DNA of 64,000 nucleotides from assembly GCA_019426215.1 (NCBI GenBank), contig CM033391.1, positions 14,186,708 through 14,250,707 on the forward strand. Reading direction: 5' to 3'. Below are positions 34,500-46,084 of this stretch, one piece after another; the first letter of the stretch is position 1; each line of letters starts with the position of its first letter. Under the pieces are notes generated by a model, which made no database searches, had not been told where the DNA came from, and saw only the letters and a list, made by a program, of their open reading frames with translations. The DNA comes from Buddleja alternifolia (lineage: Eukaryota > Streptophyta > Magnoliopsida > Lamiales > Scrophulariaceae). A program made the position numbers and the translations under genes.

Positions 34500-34830
34500 G
34501 CAAACTATGAAGTCAAAGGATATTTATCGACCGCGGTAGCTTGGTAGATATATTATTCTACCAAGCGTATCAGCAGATAAACCTGGGGGATGCCAAGCTG
34601 GAGCCAGTGAAGACTTCTCTATTGGGTTTCACAGGTGAGGCGACACAACCTTTGGGACAGGTGGTATTACCTCTCTCCCAAGGAGGAGGGTTCAACAAAG
34701 TAACAAAGTTGACTACATTCCTAGTCGTGGATACTCCTTCAGCGTACAACGTAATACTCGGCCGACCTGCACTAGTCATGTTCGAAGTAGTAGTCTCGAT
34801 ACCACACATAAAGATTAAATTCCCAACACT
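34500..34830 (+). pseudogene. Tat aspartic protease
   Basis: Frame IFIDRGSLVDILF, PLSQGGGF, VVDTPSAYNVILGRPAL. The last is the conserved protease tail in this lineage. The active site normally reads D-S/T/N-G; here it is D-R-G, so activity is doubtful. It runs in frame into the RT connection (34541-35203 is open). Confidence 0.85.
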
Positions 34831-34979
34831 TGATGAAGTAGGGGAAGTATCTAGAGATCAGTGTCAATCCAAGAAATGTTACTTAGTCTCACTGAAGCAA
34901 GGGGAGAAGCCAACTGTAGATAAGAAACGCAAGCCTGAATCAACGACATTGAAAGGAAGCGAGGTGACTAAAAATCTAT

Positions 34980-36502
34980 TTTCATTGTACGTCCAACCTG
35001 TAGGAGTGCTTATGAGCATAGAGCTCATACCTGGAGACAAGGAGATGACTGTCAGGATTGGTTCTCACCTGACCCCCGACCTAAAGAAAGAATTAGTAAC
35101 CATGCTAAGGGAGCACGCAGATGTGTTCTCGTGGTCATCCAATAACCTTTTAGGTATCGACCCAACAGTTATACAACAACTTCGATTACAACGTATTTCT
35201 TGACGCAAAATCGGTCATCCAAAAGAATAGGCACTTCGGCCCGGAGAAGGACATGATAATCAAGGCAAAAACCGATAAACTACTTAAAGCAAAGCACATA
35301 GCAGAGATTCAATTCCCAGAGTGGGTGTCTAACGTAGTCTTAGTACCTAAAGGAGGGACGGAATGGAGAATGTGTATTGACTTTCGTGATCTAAACAACA
35401 CCTGCCCTAAATATCACTACCCCCCACCTAGAATTGATCAACTAGTATACGCCACAGCTAGATTCGAATTGCTAAGCAGCATGGATGCGCAGAGCGGATA
35501 TCATCAGATACCTCTAGATGTAGAAGACTAGAGAAAGGTTAGTTTCATAACCTCCTTTGGTACGTATTGCTACATAGTGATGCCTTTTGGCCTTAAAAAC
35601 GCCGGAGCTACATACTAAAGATTGGTCGACATGATGTTCCGTGACCAAATCGGGAGAAACATTGAAGTGTTGTGGACGACATGGTAATCAAAAGCCGGAC
35701 CTTCAACAGGCATGTGCAAGACCTGCAGCAAACTTTTGAAACCCTTCGAAAATACAAAATGAAGCTGAACCCAGCTAATTGCGCATTTGGGATCAAAGGA
35801 GGAAAGTTCCTAGGCTACATGGTCACGGAGAGAGGCATAGAGGCCAACCCCGAGAAGATCAAAGACATCCAAGATATGCAACCACCTAGAGATGTGAATG
35901 AAGTTCAACGGCTAAATGGAAGGATCACGGTCCTCAGCTGATTCATCTCTAAATCGGCTGAAAGAAGCTTACCATTCTTCAAAATATTGCAGAAAGCAGA
36001 CAACTTCAGCTAGAACGAGAAGTGTTAACAAGAATTCGCAGAGCTAAAAGAATACATGAACTAAATCTCCCTGCTGACCAAACATGTGCAAGGTGAGCTG
36101 TTGATGTTGTACATAGTTGTGGCCGACCGAGCTGTCAGCACCGTCCTTGTACGAGAAAAGGGAAAGATAGAGAAGCCTGTATACTACGTCAATAAAGTAC
36201 TCTCAGATTCATAATCGAGATACTCGGAGATCTAGAAGATGGCTTTCGCATTAGTCATCAAGGCACGAAGGGTAAAACCTTATTTTTTGACATACAAGAT
36301 AATTGTGAAAACCAATCAACCACTTAAGGCAGTGATAGGAAAGGCTGAAACATCCAACCGACTTGTCAAATGGGTTGTGAAGCTAGGAGAGTTCGAGATA
36401 GAGTACGCATCTCGAGCTGCAATCAAAGCGGAGGTCCTGGCAGATTTTGTCAATGAAATGACAAAGCCTGAACAGGAAAAAAAAGAAAATGACAAAATTT
36501 AG
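34980..36502 (+). pseudogene. Tat reverse transcriptase and first RNase H
   Basis: WRMCIDFRDLNNTCPK, LLSSMDAQSGYHQIPL, VMPFGLKNAGATY, DDMVIKS and LNPANCAFGI are RT blocks; 36239-36502 (AFALVIKARRVKPYF, WVVKLGEFEIEY) is the connection/RNase H. A one-base loss just before the catalytic DD (about 35673) shifts the frame. Stops at 35529 (VED*RKVSF), 35616 (TY*RLVD), 36011 and 36026 sit where Gln or Trp are expected. Not functional. Confidence 0.9.
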
Positions 36503-36504
36503 CT

Positions 36505-36790
36505 CATGCATATCTACGGATTAGCTACGTAGAGTGGAGTGGTGCAGGTGTGGTTCTTTCCACACCTGAAGGAGATCAGCTGGAGTATGCAATCAAGTTC
36601 GAATTCAAAGCAAGCAACAACGAGGTTGAGTATGAAGCGTTCATCATAGGACTCAAAATGGCACTCAAAGGAGGGGCCAAGAATCTAATAGCCTATTCAG
36701 ACTCACAACTCGTGATAAAACAAATCAAAGGAACCTATGAAGCGAAGGAGGAAATGATGGTGAAATATCTGGAAACAATAGAAACGTTAT
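36505..36790 (+). pseudogene. Second (archaeal-type) RNase H of the Tat element
   Basis: GVVLSTPEGDQLEYAIKF, NNEVEYEAFIIGLKMAL and AYSDSQLVIKQIKGTYEA give the E...D order of an archaeal-type RNase H. A duplicated RNase H after RT is characteristic of the Tat lineage. The first catalytic Asp region before GAGVV is disturbed (IYGLAT, TAG), so the domain is incomplete. Confidence 0.85.
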
Positions 36791-36945
36791 GAAAAAACTT
36801 TCAAAAGCTAGAGGTATATCAAATACCACGATCGAAAAATGCCAAAGCTAACTATCTGTCAAAGCTGGGCAGCTCAGTCTTCGATTGCAAAACGCGGCAC
36901 ATCACCATCTAGTCTGTACGTGGATCAGGTACGGAGCAAGAAGTA

Positions 36946-38308
36946 TTGCGGGTGTACGAAGACGAGGACTGGAGGACAGAGATCATTCGATATCTCACTC
37001 AGGGTGTACTCCCAGAGGAAAGGAACGCTCGGCTACATCTACAAACCAGAGTTAACAGGTTCGTCATGATCGATGGTGTGTTGTACAAAAAATCATTTGT
37101 TCAGCCACACTTGAGATGCATATCATCGGAAGAAGGAGACTACGTGCTAAGAGAAATTCATGAGAGAGACTGGGGCAACCACATAGGAAGATCAGATTTA
37201 GCTGGAAAGACTTTGAGGGCCGGATACTTCTGGCCATCCCTGAAGGAGGACGCGGCTAACCTGGTAAAGAAATACGAACAATGTCAGTTACACGCCAGCC
37301 TTATCCATCAACCTGCAGAGGTGATGCATTCCATTAGTGTCCCATGCCCCTTCGCCAGGTGCGGTATGTACATTGTGGGACTCTTTCCCATAGCAAAGGC
37401 TCAAAATAAATTTCTACTGGTGCTAGTGGATTACTTTAGCAAATGGGTAGAGGCCGAAGCCCTAGCTAGGATCACGGAGGCAGAAGTCATCAAGTTCTTT
37501 TAGAAGAACATCGTTTTCCGATGGCATACGTAGAGAGATCGTAGCTGACAACGGGAGGCAGTTCAGTGGAGCCAAGCTGAAAAGGTGGTGTGAGGAGCTA
37601 GGGATCCAACAACGCTTTAGCGCGGTGGCCCACCCTCAAACCAATGGTCAGGTAGAGGTTACCAATAGAATAATTGTACAAGGTCTAAAGACCAGGTATG
37701 TCACCCTTTCTCTTCGATTACATGTCTCTTATATTAGCCTGTTCAATTTCACAAACAATACATCACTAATGTGCTCGTGAAAAACGTCCAAACCTCGGTT
37801 GTATAGACTAGAGGGAGTGGGTGGGAATTGGGTTGAGGAATTACAATTAGTGTTATGGTCATATCGGACCACCCCAAAATCTACTACAGAAGAGAGTCAT
37901 TTTCAGCTTGTGTACGGAACAGACGCGGTCATACCTGCAGAGGTCAGGGTGCAAACCCACCGGGTCAGATACTTCGAACCTGAGCAGACCGTGACTAAGC
38001 GAAGAGCTAGACCTGATCGAGGAAAGCAGAGAAAAGACATAACTAAAGATAGAGCAGTACAAACAAAGGATCATGCGGGACCAGGCAGCAAAGGTGAAGG
38101 CCAGATCTCTACTGGTAGGCGATCTGGTACTCAAGAGGGTAGATGCAGTGCGCATAGTGAAGCAGTGAAGAAGTTGGACCCTAACTTGGAGGGTCCCTAC
38201 AAAGTAATCACGGTGTTAACAGAAGAAGCGTACGAGCTGAAGGATAGCGAGGGAAAATTACTCCCTCGCCCATGGAACATGCAGAATTTGAAATTTTTTT
38301 ACATTTGA
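36946..38308 (+). pseudogene. Tat integrase (His-Cys domain, core, C-terminus) with an intron-like break
   Basis: H...H in IHERDWGNHIGR and C..C region KYEQCQLHASL form the zinc domain. The core has MYIVGLFPIAKAQNKF where MDIVGPFP is usual, so the first catalytic Asp is Tyr. DNGRQFSGAKL and GQVEVTNRI keep the other two. A stop (TAG 37501, KFF*KNIV) replaces Trp and a frameshift follows. After a 111-base GT-AG interval (37696-37806) the frame resumes at LEGVGGNWVEELQ and ends with RPWNMQNLKFFYI. Confidence 0.88.
37696..37806 (+). other. Probable spliceosomal intron inside the integrase
   Basis: Upstream coding ends GLKT plus AG; the interval starts GTATGTCACC and ends TTGTATAG; downstream resumes A-CTA-GAG. 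Removing 111 bases gives GLKT-R-LEGVGGNW, exactly the spacing of related integrases. Left in, it hits a TGA. A branch-like CACTAAT lies about 45 bases before the acceptor. Confidence 0.65.
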
Positions 38309-38791
38309 TTATTTGATTATTTGCAATTTGCTTTATTTTACGTTTTGATGTATCGACTCACGAAACTACTAATGTTTATTGGTTGAAGTTATGATTGTGT
38401 TTTCAGGTAATACCTAAGAATGTAATGCCTTCTTTGGAAGGTCAGAAGCAAAGCTCTGGAAATCTAGTAAAAATTTGTTTACTTTGAAAAAAATTTGGTA
38501 TAATATATATGTATATATGAATTGATAATTGAAATGTAGAGTATGGGTAGTTGGTGGAAGGGAGGTAGTCGGAGGACTAGGTATGCACCACCTGGGTAGG
38601 TAGCCGGGGTCCGTGATGCCATGCGTAAAATTGGTGGGGACCCGAAGGCCCTATACCAAGAGGAAATACGGAGGGACTGGGTGAGGAATCACCTTCGGGG
38701 TGGTTCTAGGACCTATCCTAGGCAGACTAGGGTTTGGAGCTACAAGGAGGAAAGGGCAGCCATAAGGTTGGAGAAGAAATAAAGAGGGAAT
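38309..38791 (+). other. Tat region after pol, with a short broken ORF
   Basis: The first 230 bases are non-coding. 38544-38783 is a frame of about 80 codons with one internal TAG: MGSWWKGGSRRTRYAPPG, then RDAMRKIGGDPKALYQEE and WSYKEERAAIRLEKK. It is basic and charged, and I do not recognise a family. The copia insertion starts 8 bases after its stop. Confidence 0.5.
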
Positions 38792-40444
38792 TGTTAGGTA
38801 TATGCCCTAAATGACAATGAGGACAAATAGTTAGATTAGGGTATCTTATTATGTTGTACAAACTACTAAAATGATATTAATAAAGGCATTTGTATTTTGT
38901 TCATATAAATATTTATGGCATTTAAATAAGTATTGAACATATAGTCCATGTGAATAAAGGTTTGACTCTTTGCCCTTTATGGAATAAAGACGTGGCATGG
39001 GAAAAGTCTTACACCTTATCACTTAAAAGGGTTCGCAAGTTAAAAAATCTTAATTGGGCATTAAGATTCTACTTGTATGACACATGATCTGACGATAAGT
39101 GCCAGTCGAACACTATAGGGATAGTGGGAGCAAGTATCATAGATATGTCAATGGAATTGACATATTCGAACACGGCTCGCAGTAATCCGATCACATGGGT
39201 ATTTACTTAGTGACTGTCAATGATTGGATTACTAATCGTAATAGTATGCGTGAGCCTTAGACCTGAGGGTTCATGATCAATGTGCTTGTCTTATTGGAGC
39301 TGTTACCAGAGTAGTTAGGCCCATATCACCCGTCAGTGGGATCGACCTCGAAGTGTGATATCAATGAGACAAGTAGCAGTTGATCAGTGATCGCCAAGAT
39401 GGGATTCACTGTCTCAATAGTAAACGAGTAAGTATCCTGTGCGATTATAGGCTAATGAAATTATAAAGTCTTTGGCCAAAGCATAACAACCAACTCATGT
39501 GGGACACTGAGGGTAATTTAGTAATTTCATTATGCTATAATCTAATGCATAGTAACAAGTTTAGTGAGTTTGACATTTTCCATGACTCTCACTTGATCGG
39601 GATATGTCAGTGAAGGGCTTATACTCATACGACATTTATGATCAAGAGGTTCGTAAAATGATTCATTCATTTCGTACTCAATTGGGTAACAATGTGAGTC
39701 CACAGGACTGGCTAGGTGACACTCACATAGTTAGGTAATTCCTCCCTTTGCCAATTGAGACGAACCTAAAGAGTCGCGCTATAAGAAACCTACGGGATGT
39801 ATCTTTTTGTGTAAATCTTTTAGAAAGAATTAAATGGACTAATTGATTTGATTAGATTAAATCAATTAATTAAATATTTAATTTAATTAGATTAAATTAA
39901 ATTATTTGATTAGTATATTAATTAAAAGGAATTAATTAATAGTATATATTATATTTAAATTGGATTTAAATTAAATATATACAGATGGGCTAGAAATCAG
40001 ACAAGCCAATTGAAAGCCCACCCAGTCCAAGGAAGCCCTAGGAGGGGCGGCCACTTTAGGGTTGGAGTAGCCTCCAACTTGTTCCACAAGCTAGTTGAGT
40101 TTAAAAGGACTCCTACAGTGGAAGAAACCCTAAAACAAGAAAGAAACACAACAAAAAAGGAAAAGAACTCTCTCCCCTCTCTCCTCTCTAGCCGTCCACT
40201 ACTGCAAAGAAGGAGGAGTTTTGGGATCTTTGGAAGGCTCGTTTCGCGTGAAGCTTTAGAGACAGGAGCCCTTGGAGGATTGTTGTTCTGCAGAATCAGT
40301 AAATGAATCAAAAAGGTATTTCTATTCGTTTTATTTTTTCGCGAAACCCATTAATAATCATCAGATCTATTTTTGTGATCTGCCGGTAGGAATCCTCGAA
40401 TCTTCCACTGCAATTCTCTGTTTTCATGTCTAGGATTCCTAACA
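38792..40444 (+). repeat. 5' LTR of the nested copia (1653 bp)
   Basis: TGTTAGGTATATGCCC to GGATTCCTAACA. Over the first 320 bases it differs from the 3' LTR at roughly 5% of positions by eye, mostly transitions. The block AACCTAAAGAGTCGCGCT is shared with solo LTR A and the minus-strand copia. Confidence 0.93.
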
Positions 40445-40445
40445 G

Positions 40446-40457
40446 TGGTATCAGAGC
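40446..40457 (+). other. Primer-binding site, initiator-Met tRNA
   Basis: TGGTATCAGAGC, one base after the LTR, the standard plant copia primer site. Confidence 0.92.
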
Positions 40458-40458
40458 C

Positions 40459-42245
40459 GACTTAAACGGATCTGATGATTTTTGCGTTTAAGATTATGTT
40501 GGTTAAAATTGGATTTTTAAAATTTGATTTTATATGTTTAATATTCGTTGTTAAATTTGAAATTTTGAAAATATTCATCGCCTTGAAATCGTCGCACGAT
40601 TACATGTTTTTTCGCCACCGGCAACGGCGCATCGGGGTGGCACCACCTTGTGTTTTTGAAGCACACGCGAGCACCACCGCTGCTCGTGTAATTAGAAAAA
40701 CAAAAAAACAAAAAAGGAAAAAGGGGATTAGCGCCGCCACCACGGCGACGGAACTAGGGCGGCGTGCTGGGCCTTAGCCCTAACGGGCGCGCTGGGCCCG
40801 GCCCAGTATATTAATATATATATATATATATATTCTTATATTTTTAATATTTAAATATATATATATATATATATAAAGTAATAAATATTAGGGTTTGATC
40901 CTAATAGACAAATTCGACCCGTGATTTGTCAAAACCCCTTTTTCCTAAAATGTTTTTCTTAATTGGATTTGATTAAGTTAAAATTTGATTTGACTTTAAT
41001 ATTAAATTGGATTTAATAATATCATAAGTTAAATTGGATTTTTATTTATGATTTACGACGACTAAATAAATAGGATTTATTTTAGGTTGATTATATTTTT
41101 TCATAATAAATTAGGAATAAGTTTGACTTATTTCCTAAATAATAAATTGGATTTATTTCCTTTTAAAATTGAAATTAAAATTCATCTTTTCTAATTAAAT
41201 TAGATTTAATCGGTTTTTGAATTTCTTTTCGATTTTAAACTCAAAACCAACATAAACTTAAATAGTTTTCTTATATGCTTTGATGTATGTTGTGGTGGAT
41301 GCTTCCATGGACTTAGGGTTTTACCGCATTAGTATTATCTGGGTTGTATTGGGCAATTGCCCCCCAGTTTGTATTTTTAATTTTGGTAGTATGATGTATA
41401 GGGTGCTTTCTGAGTTGTGTATATTAGAGGTAGGACCTTTTCTAGCTTGGAGCCCGAAGATCTATTAATAATTAGATTTGTAATAGACCCCTATCCCCTG
41501 ATTGATCTATTGGCTTGGATCAATCTAGAATGTCCATAGAAATGCATGTTGTTAGAATAACTAGGTTTTTCTATGTATGCATGATTATAATCCATATATG
41601 CGCGTAACAAATTAATTTGCAAAGTGAGACCTTAATTTTTCAAAAATTCTCCCACATTAAATACTAAGTAAATAGGGAATATTGGATATCTTGGCTCTCC
41701 ATCAAACTTGGAAAAGATGGGATTATGAGTTATGCATGGCGTCGTCCCGACTAATGGGGGTTATGCATTAATTCATAATCCATATCTCTTTTCAGTGCAT
41801 TTGATGCCATCGGTCGAAGCAAATCTTATCCCATACACCGTTACAGGTTGCAAGATAAGATTCAACTGTTAGATCGATAGGAGTTGATGGGAAAGTACTT
41901 AGATGGATCACCGCCAATATTTCGTTACAGGCTGAGGTTGAGTGATCCATGAGCCAAAGGTAGATTGAATCATCAGTAAGACTGGTTGACATGGTATGTC
42001 ACTTCAAAAGTTCCAATGAGCCATACATCATTACAGATTGCAACTCATTGAAATTTTTGAAGAACTCAATCACTCACTATAAAATCTTTCCAACGAGATT
42101 TCCGTTCATTGCAGTGGGAGTGCAATGGTTCGAAAAATGTAGTGGGAGCCAAGTCAAAAATTAAAGTCCTAATTTTTACTTGGGTACAACATAATTACCT
42201 AATTGAATATTGGTTATTTTCTTCAGTAATTTTATCTCTCTCGAA
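40459..42245 (+). other. Leader of the nested copia with a GC-rich block
   Basis: 1.8 kb without an intact gene. 40600-40806 is GC-rich (CGCCACCGGCAACGGCGC and similar) and ends in GCTGGGCCCGGCCCAG, whose 7-base arms are perfectly inverted. It is followed by TA repeats (40808-40876). The rest is AT-rich. Position and composition match the leader of the minus-strand copia. Confidence 0.7.
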
Positions 42246-43013
42246 ATGGTAAACCCACTCAATGTTTTGCTTGAAAAGAACGTTTTGAACGGCCAGAATT
42301 TCTCTGATTGGAACAGAGGTCTGAGGATAGTCCTAAATGATGAAAATCTCGAGTACATGCTGGAACTAGATCGACCACCGAGGCCTGGGGTCAACGAGGA
42401 TGATTCAGTCAAACTAGCATACTCAGATTGGGTCTCTGATGCTCGTAAAGTAAGAGATTATATGTTGAGCTCCATGTGTGGCGAGTTACAACGCACGCAT
42501 GAAAACATGGATAGTCCCAAATCCATCATGCTGCACTTGGAGAAGCTATTCGAGGAACACGGAAAGTCCGTCAGATACTATGTATCTAAAGAGCTCTTCA
42601 ACATAAAAATGAAAGAGAATGAGGATGTTAAAGATCATGTTTTGAAGATGATCTCCATGCTAGACAGGCTTAGGTCTCTAGGTTACTACATGGACCTTCA
42701 CCTACAGGTGGACCTCATTCTACAATCATTACCTAGATCCTTCTCGGATTTCGTCATCAATTTTGACATGGATGACATTGAAGGATCACTCTCAACACTT
42801 ATGAGCAAGCTGATGACTGCACAACAACGAATGAAAGAAAGTTGGGGTGCATTCAAGTTTCCTGTTATTTCAAGTAACACTGAATTAGCTGGCAAAATCA
42901 GAGAATCCAAAATCACAAAGACTCAGATTTTAAGAAAAAGGGTCCAAAGAAGACAGACACATGTCTTCACTGCCATAAGATGGGGCACTGGAAACGTGAC
43001 TATCCCATGCTGA
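42246..43013 (+). CDS. Gag of the nested copia
   Basis: Start ATG at 42246 (MVNPLNVLLEKNVLNGQNF) is preferred over an upstream in-frame Met because it matches copia Gag starts. The typical WNRGLRIVL, DYMLSSMCGELQ and KELFNIKMKENEDVKDHVL follow. A frameshift near 42920 moves the zinc knuckle (CLHCHKMGHWKRDY) into another frame, and its last Cys is Tyr. Gag forms the particle; this copy lacks a normal nucleocapsid end. Confidence 0.85.
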   Translation: MVNPLNVLLEKNVLNGQNFSDWNRGLRIVLNDENLEYMLELDRPPRPGVNEDDSVKLAYSDWVSDARKVRDYMLSSMCGELQRTHENMDSPKSIMLHLEKLFEEHGKSVRYYVSKELFNIKMKENEDVKDHVLKMISMLDRLRSLGYYMDLHLQVDLILQSLPRSFSDFVINFDMDDIEGSLSTLMSKLMTAQQRMKESWGAFKFPVISSNTELAGKIRESKITKTQILRKRVQRRQTHVFTAIRWGTGNVTIPC

Positions 43014-43079
43014 ATGCGAAAATTACTTCAGGTATAGAACTTAATGTTTTAGAAACAAATTGTTCTGTTACCATATTTT

Positions 43080-44539
43080 CAACTTCCTAGATTCTAGACT
43101 CTGAGGCTAGTGCTCACATATGTGTTATGAACCAGGAGCTGGAAAGAAGCAAGAAGCTGGAGCATGGTGAAGTGATGATCAATGTTGGCAGCGGTCATAG
43201 TGTAGCAGCCTCACACATTGGCACCACTTCTCTTAGTTTATCATCTGGACATTTATTATATTTAGACAATTGCCTTGTTTTGCCCAACGGGCTTAAGAAT
43301 ATTATTTCAATTCCTGTTTTAGTCAGGAAAGGTTATTTATTTTCCTTTATGAACAATTCTTGTGACATTTATTTTAGAAATGAATGTGTTGGCAATGCGT
43401 CTTTAATAAATGGTTTATATTATATTAATGTCCAAAATGATTGTAATCTTAATGTTGTAACAAGAAAATGCAGAATGTATGATACAAACTTGAGACAACT
43501 ATGGCACTTGAGACTATGTCATGTCGGGGACCAAAGACTACACGAGTTAGAAAAGGATGGAGTCATAGACTCGTTGGGATCAGATCCCTGTCCCACTTGT
43601 GAGTCTTGTATCCAAGGCAAAATGACAAAGTCCTCCTTCACAAGGAATTCTAAAAGAGCCACAGAAGTCTTAGGTCTAGTTCATACTGATGTGTCTGGAC
43701 CATTTGAAAAGATGGCCCGCGGTGGTTTTTAGTACTTCATCACATTTACCGATGACCATTCTACATATGGCTACATGTATTTAATGAAGTACAAGTCTGA
43801 ATCATTGGAGAAATTCATTGAATTCAAGACTTTAGTCGAAAACCAAACCGGGCATCATATTAAGACACTTCGGTTTGACCGCGGTGGCGAGTATATGAAT
43901 GCGGAGTTTGATCAGTTCTTTCAGGAACATGGCATACTGTTACAGCTTACTACTCCAGTAACTCCACAATTAAATGGCGTAGCAAAACGAAGAAATCGAA
44001 CACTGTTGGACATGGTTCGATCCATGCTCAGCTACACAGATTTGCCTATTTCACTGTGGAGACACGCTCTGCTTATAGCAACTCACATTTTGAATAGATG
44101 TCCCTCCAAATCTGTTCCTAAAACACCGTATCAGATATGGCGTGGAAGGAAGCTTAATCTGAAACACATAAGAATATGGGATTGCCCAGCTTACGTGAAA
44201 AAGACCAAGGCAGAGAAATTGGAGGCTAGATCCATAAAAGGGCTATTCGTTGGATATCCCGGGGATTCCATGGGATACCTTTTCTACCTTCCCGATGATC
44301 AGAGAATCATTTTTGCCTTACAGACAATCTTTCTCGAAGAAGAATTCATTCGAGAAGGAGGAGCTGGTAGAAGTATTGTTCTACAAGAACAAAATGAATC
44401 CCCTGTGGAAGACATTGTTCAAGAGACCCAACCCGACCCAGAGACGACACAACCATCAGTGCAAAGGTCTATTAGAGTATCTCAACCGCCTGTGAGATAT
44501 GGTTCTCTGCCACAAGGAGAGCATAATTTTATGCAGTAG
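43080..44539 (+). pseudogene. Protease, GAG-pre-integrase and integrase of the nested copia
   Basis: The protease site reads ILDSEASAHIC (D-S-E instead of D-S-G) after a stop at the Trp position. WHLRLCHVGDQ and CESCIQGKM are the pre-integrase region. The integrase has HTDVSGP, RFDRGGEY and GVAKRRNRTLLDMV; the last normally has Glu where Lys stands, so the D-D-E triad is broken. A TAG at 43730 (GGF*YFITF) splits the frame. The tail QEQNESPVEDIVQ leads to RT. Confidence 0.9.
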
Positions 44540-44583
44540 CAGAAGGAAACCATGGAGATTATCCCTCTAGTTATGACCAGGCA

Positions 44584-46060
44584 ATGATGGATATGGATTT
44601 TGCAAAATGGCTTGAAGCTATGAAAGTGGAAATGGATTCGATGTATTCGCACCATGTCTGGAATCTAGTAGATCCTCCCAAAGGTATTGTACCTATTGGA
44701 TGCAAATGGATCTATAAGAGAAAGATAGGTCTGCATGGCAAGGTGGATACCTATAAGGCCAGGCTAGTGGCGAAAGGGTATAGTGAGAAGGAGGGCAATG
44801 ACTATGAGGAAACCTTTTCACCAGTAGCTATGATCAAATCCATTAGAATTCTACTTTCAATAGTTGCATGCCTGGATTATGAAATCTGGCAAATGGATGT
44901 GAAAACCGCCTTCCTAAATGGATTCCTCGAGGAGGATATCTATATGGAGCAGCCCAAAGGTTTCATATCCAATACCGATTCTCATAAGGTCTGCAAGTTA
45001 AATAGGTCCATTTATGGACTGAAGCAGGCCTCTCGCAGTTGGAACCTTCGTTTTGATGAAGAAGTACGGAACAAAGACTTTATCAAAAACAAGGATGAAC
45101 CATGTGTCTATAAAAAGGTCAGTGGGAGCAAGATATCATTCCTAGTACTATACTTGGACGGCATGCTACTTATAGGGAATGATACAGGTTTGCTAACTTC
45201 GATTAAGACATGGCTTTGAAGCACATTCTCCATGAAAGACTTAGGAGAAGCCACCTATGTCCTAGAAATTCAAATCTACAGGGATAGATCGAATAAGACA
45301 ATAGGTCTCTCCCAAGCCCTCTACTTAGAAAAGGTCCTAAAGCGATTTAGGATGGAAAATTCTAAAAGAGGTCTTTTGCCCATGAGACATGGAATACATC
45401 TCTCCAAAAAGATGAGTCCTCAAAGTGAGGAAGATCAAAGAGAGATAAGTGCCATCCCCTATGCCTCGGCAGTGGGAAGTCTCATGTACGCTATGTTATG
45501 CACAAGACCAGATCTTGCATACGCTGTGAGCGTAGTAAGTAGGTTTCAAGCTAACCCAGGCAAAGAACATTGGATAGCCATGAAATCAATCTTAAAGTAC
45601 TTGAGAAGAACTAAAGATATGATCCTCACATATGGCGATAAAGAAATGAAAGTGGATGGTTATACTGATTCAGATTTCCAATCTGACATCGATGACCGAA
45701 AATTCACTTCTGGGTTCATGTTCACTTTGAATGGTAGAGCAATGTCTTGGAAAAGTTCCAAGCAAAGCACAACTGCCGATTCCACCACCGAAGCTGAATA
45801 TGTGGCAACCAAGGAGGCTGTTTGGATAAAGAAGTTCATTACTGAACTTCAAGTTGTTCCTTGTATGGAGCTTCCGTTGCCACTATGGTGTGACAACAAC
45901 GGAGCCATCGCGCAAGCAAAAGAACCAAGGTCTCACAACAAATCCAAACACATAGAGAGGAGATATCACATAATTCGAGAAATTGTTGGAAGAGGCGACA
46001 TTAGCACAGGCGGTGCTAGAGCAACATCTTGAGAAGATGGGTATAAGATACCAAAGCGAT
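44584..46060 (+). pseudogene. Reverse transcriptase and RNase H of the nested copia
   Basis: IGCKWIYKRKIG, YKARLVAKGYSEKEG, WQMDVKTAFLNGFLEEDIYM and LYLDGMLLIGND are copia RT; the last should be YVDD, so one catalytic Asp is Gly. A TGA at 45217 splits it from RPDLAYAVSVVSRF, GYTDSDFQSDIDDRK and WCDNNGAIAQAKEP (RNase H). About 30 residues around the usual DPFTK motif are deleted after GRGDI, shifting the end (EQHLEKMGIRYQSDW) out of frame. Confidence 0.9.
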
Positions 46061-46084
46061 TGGCATTAAGTGCAAGTGGGAGAT

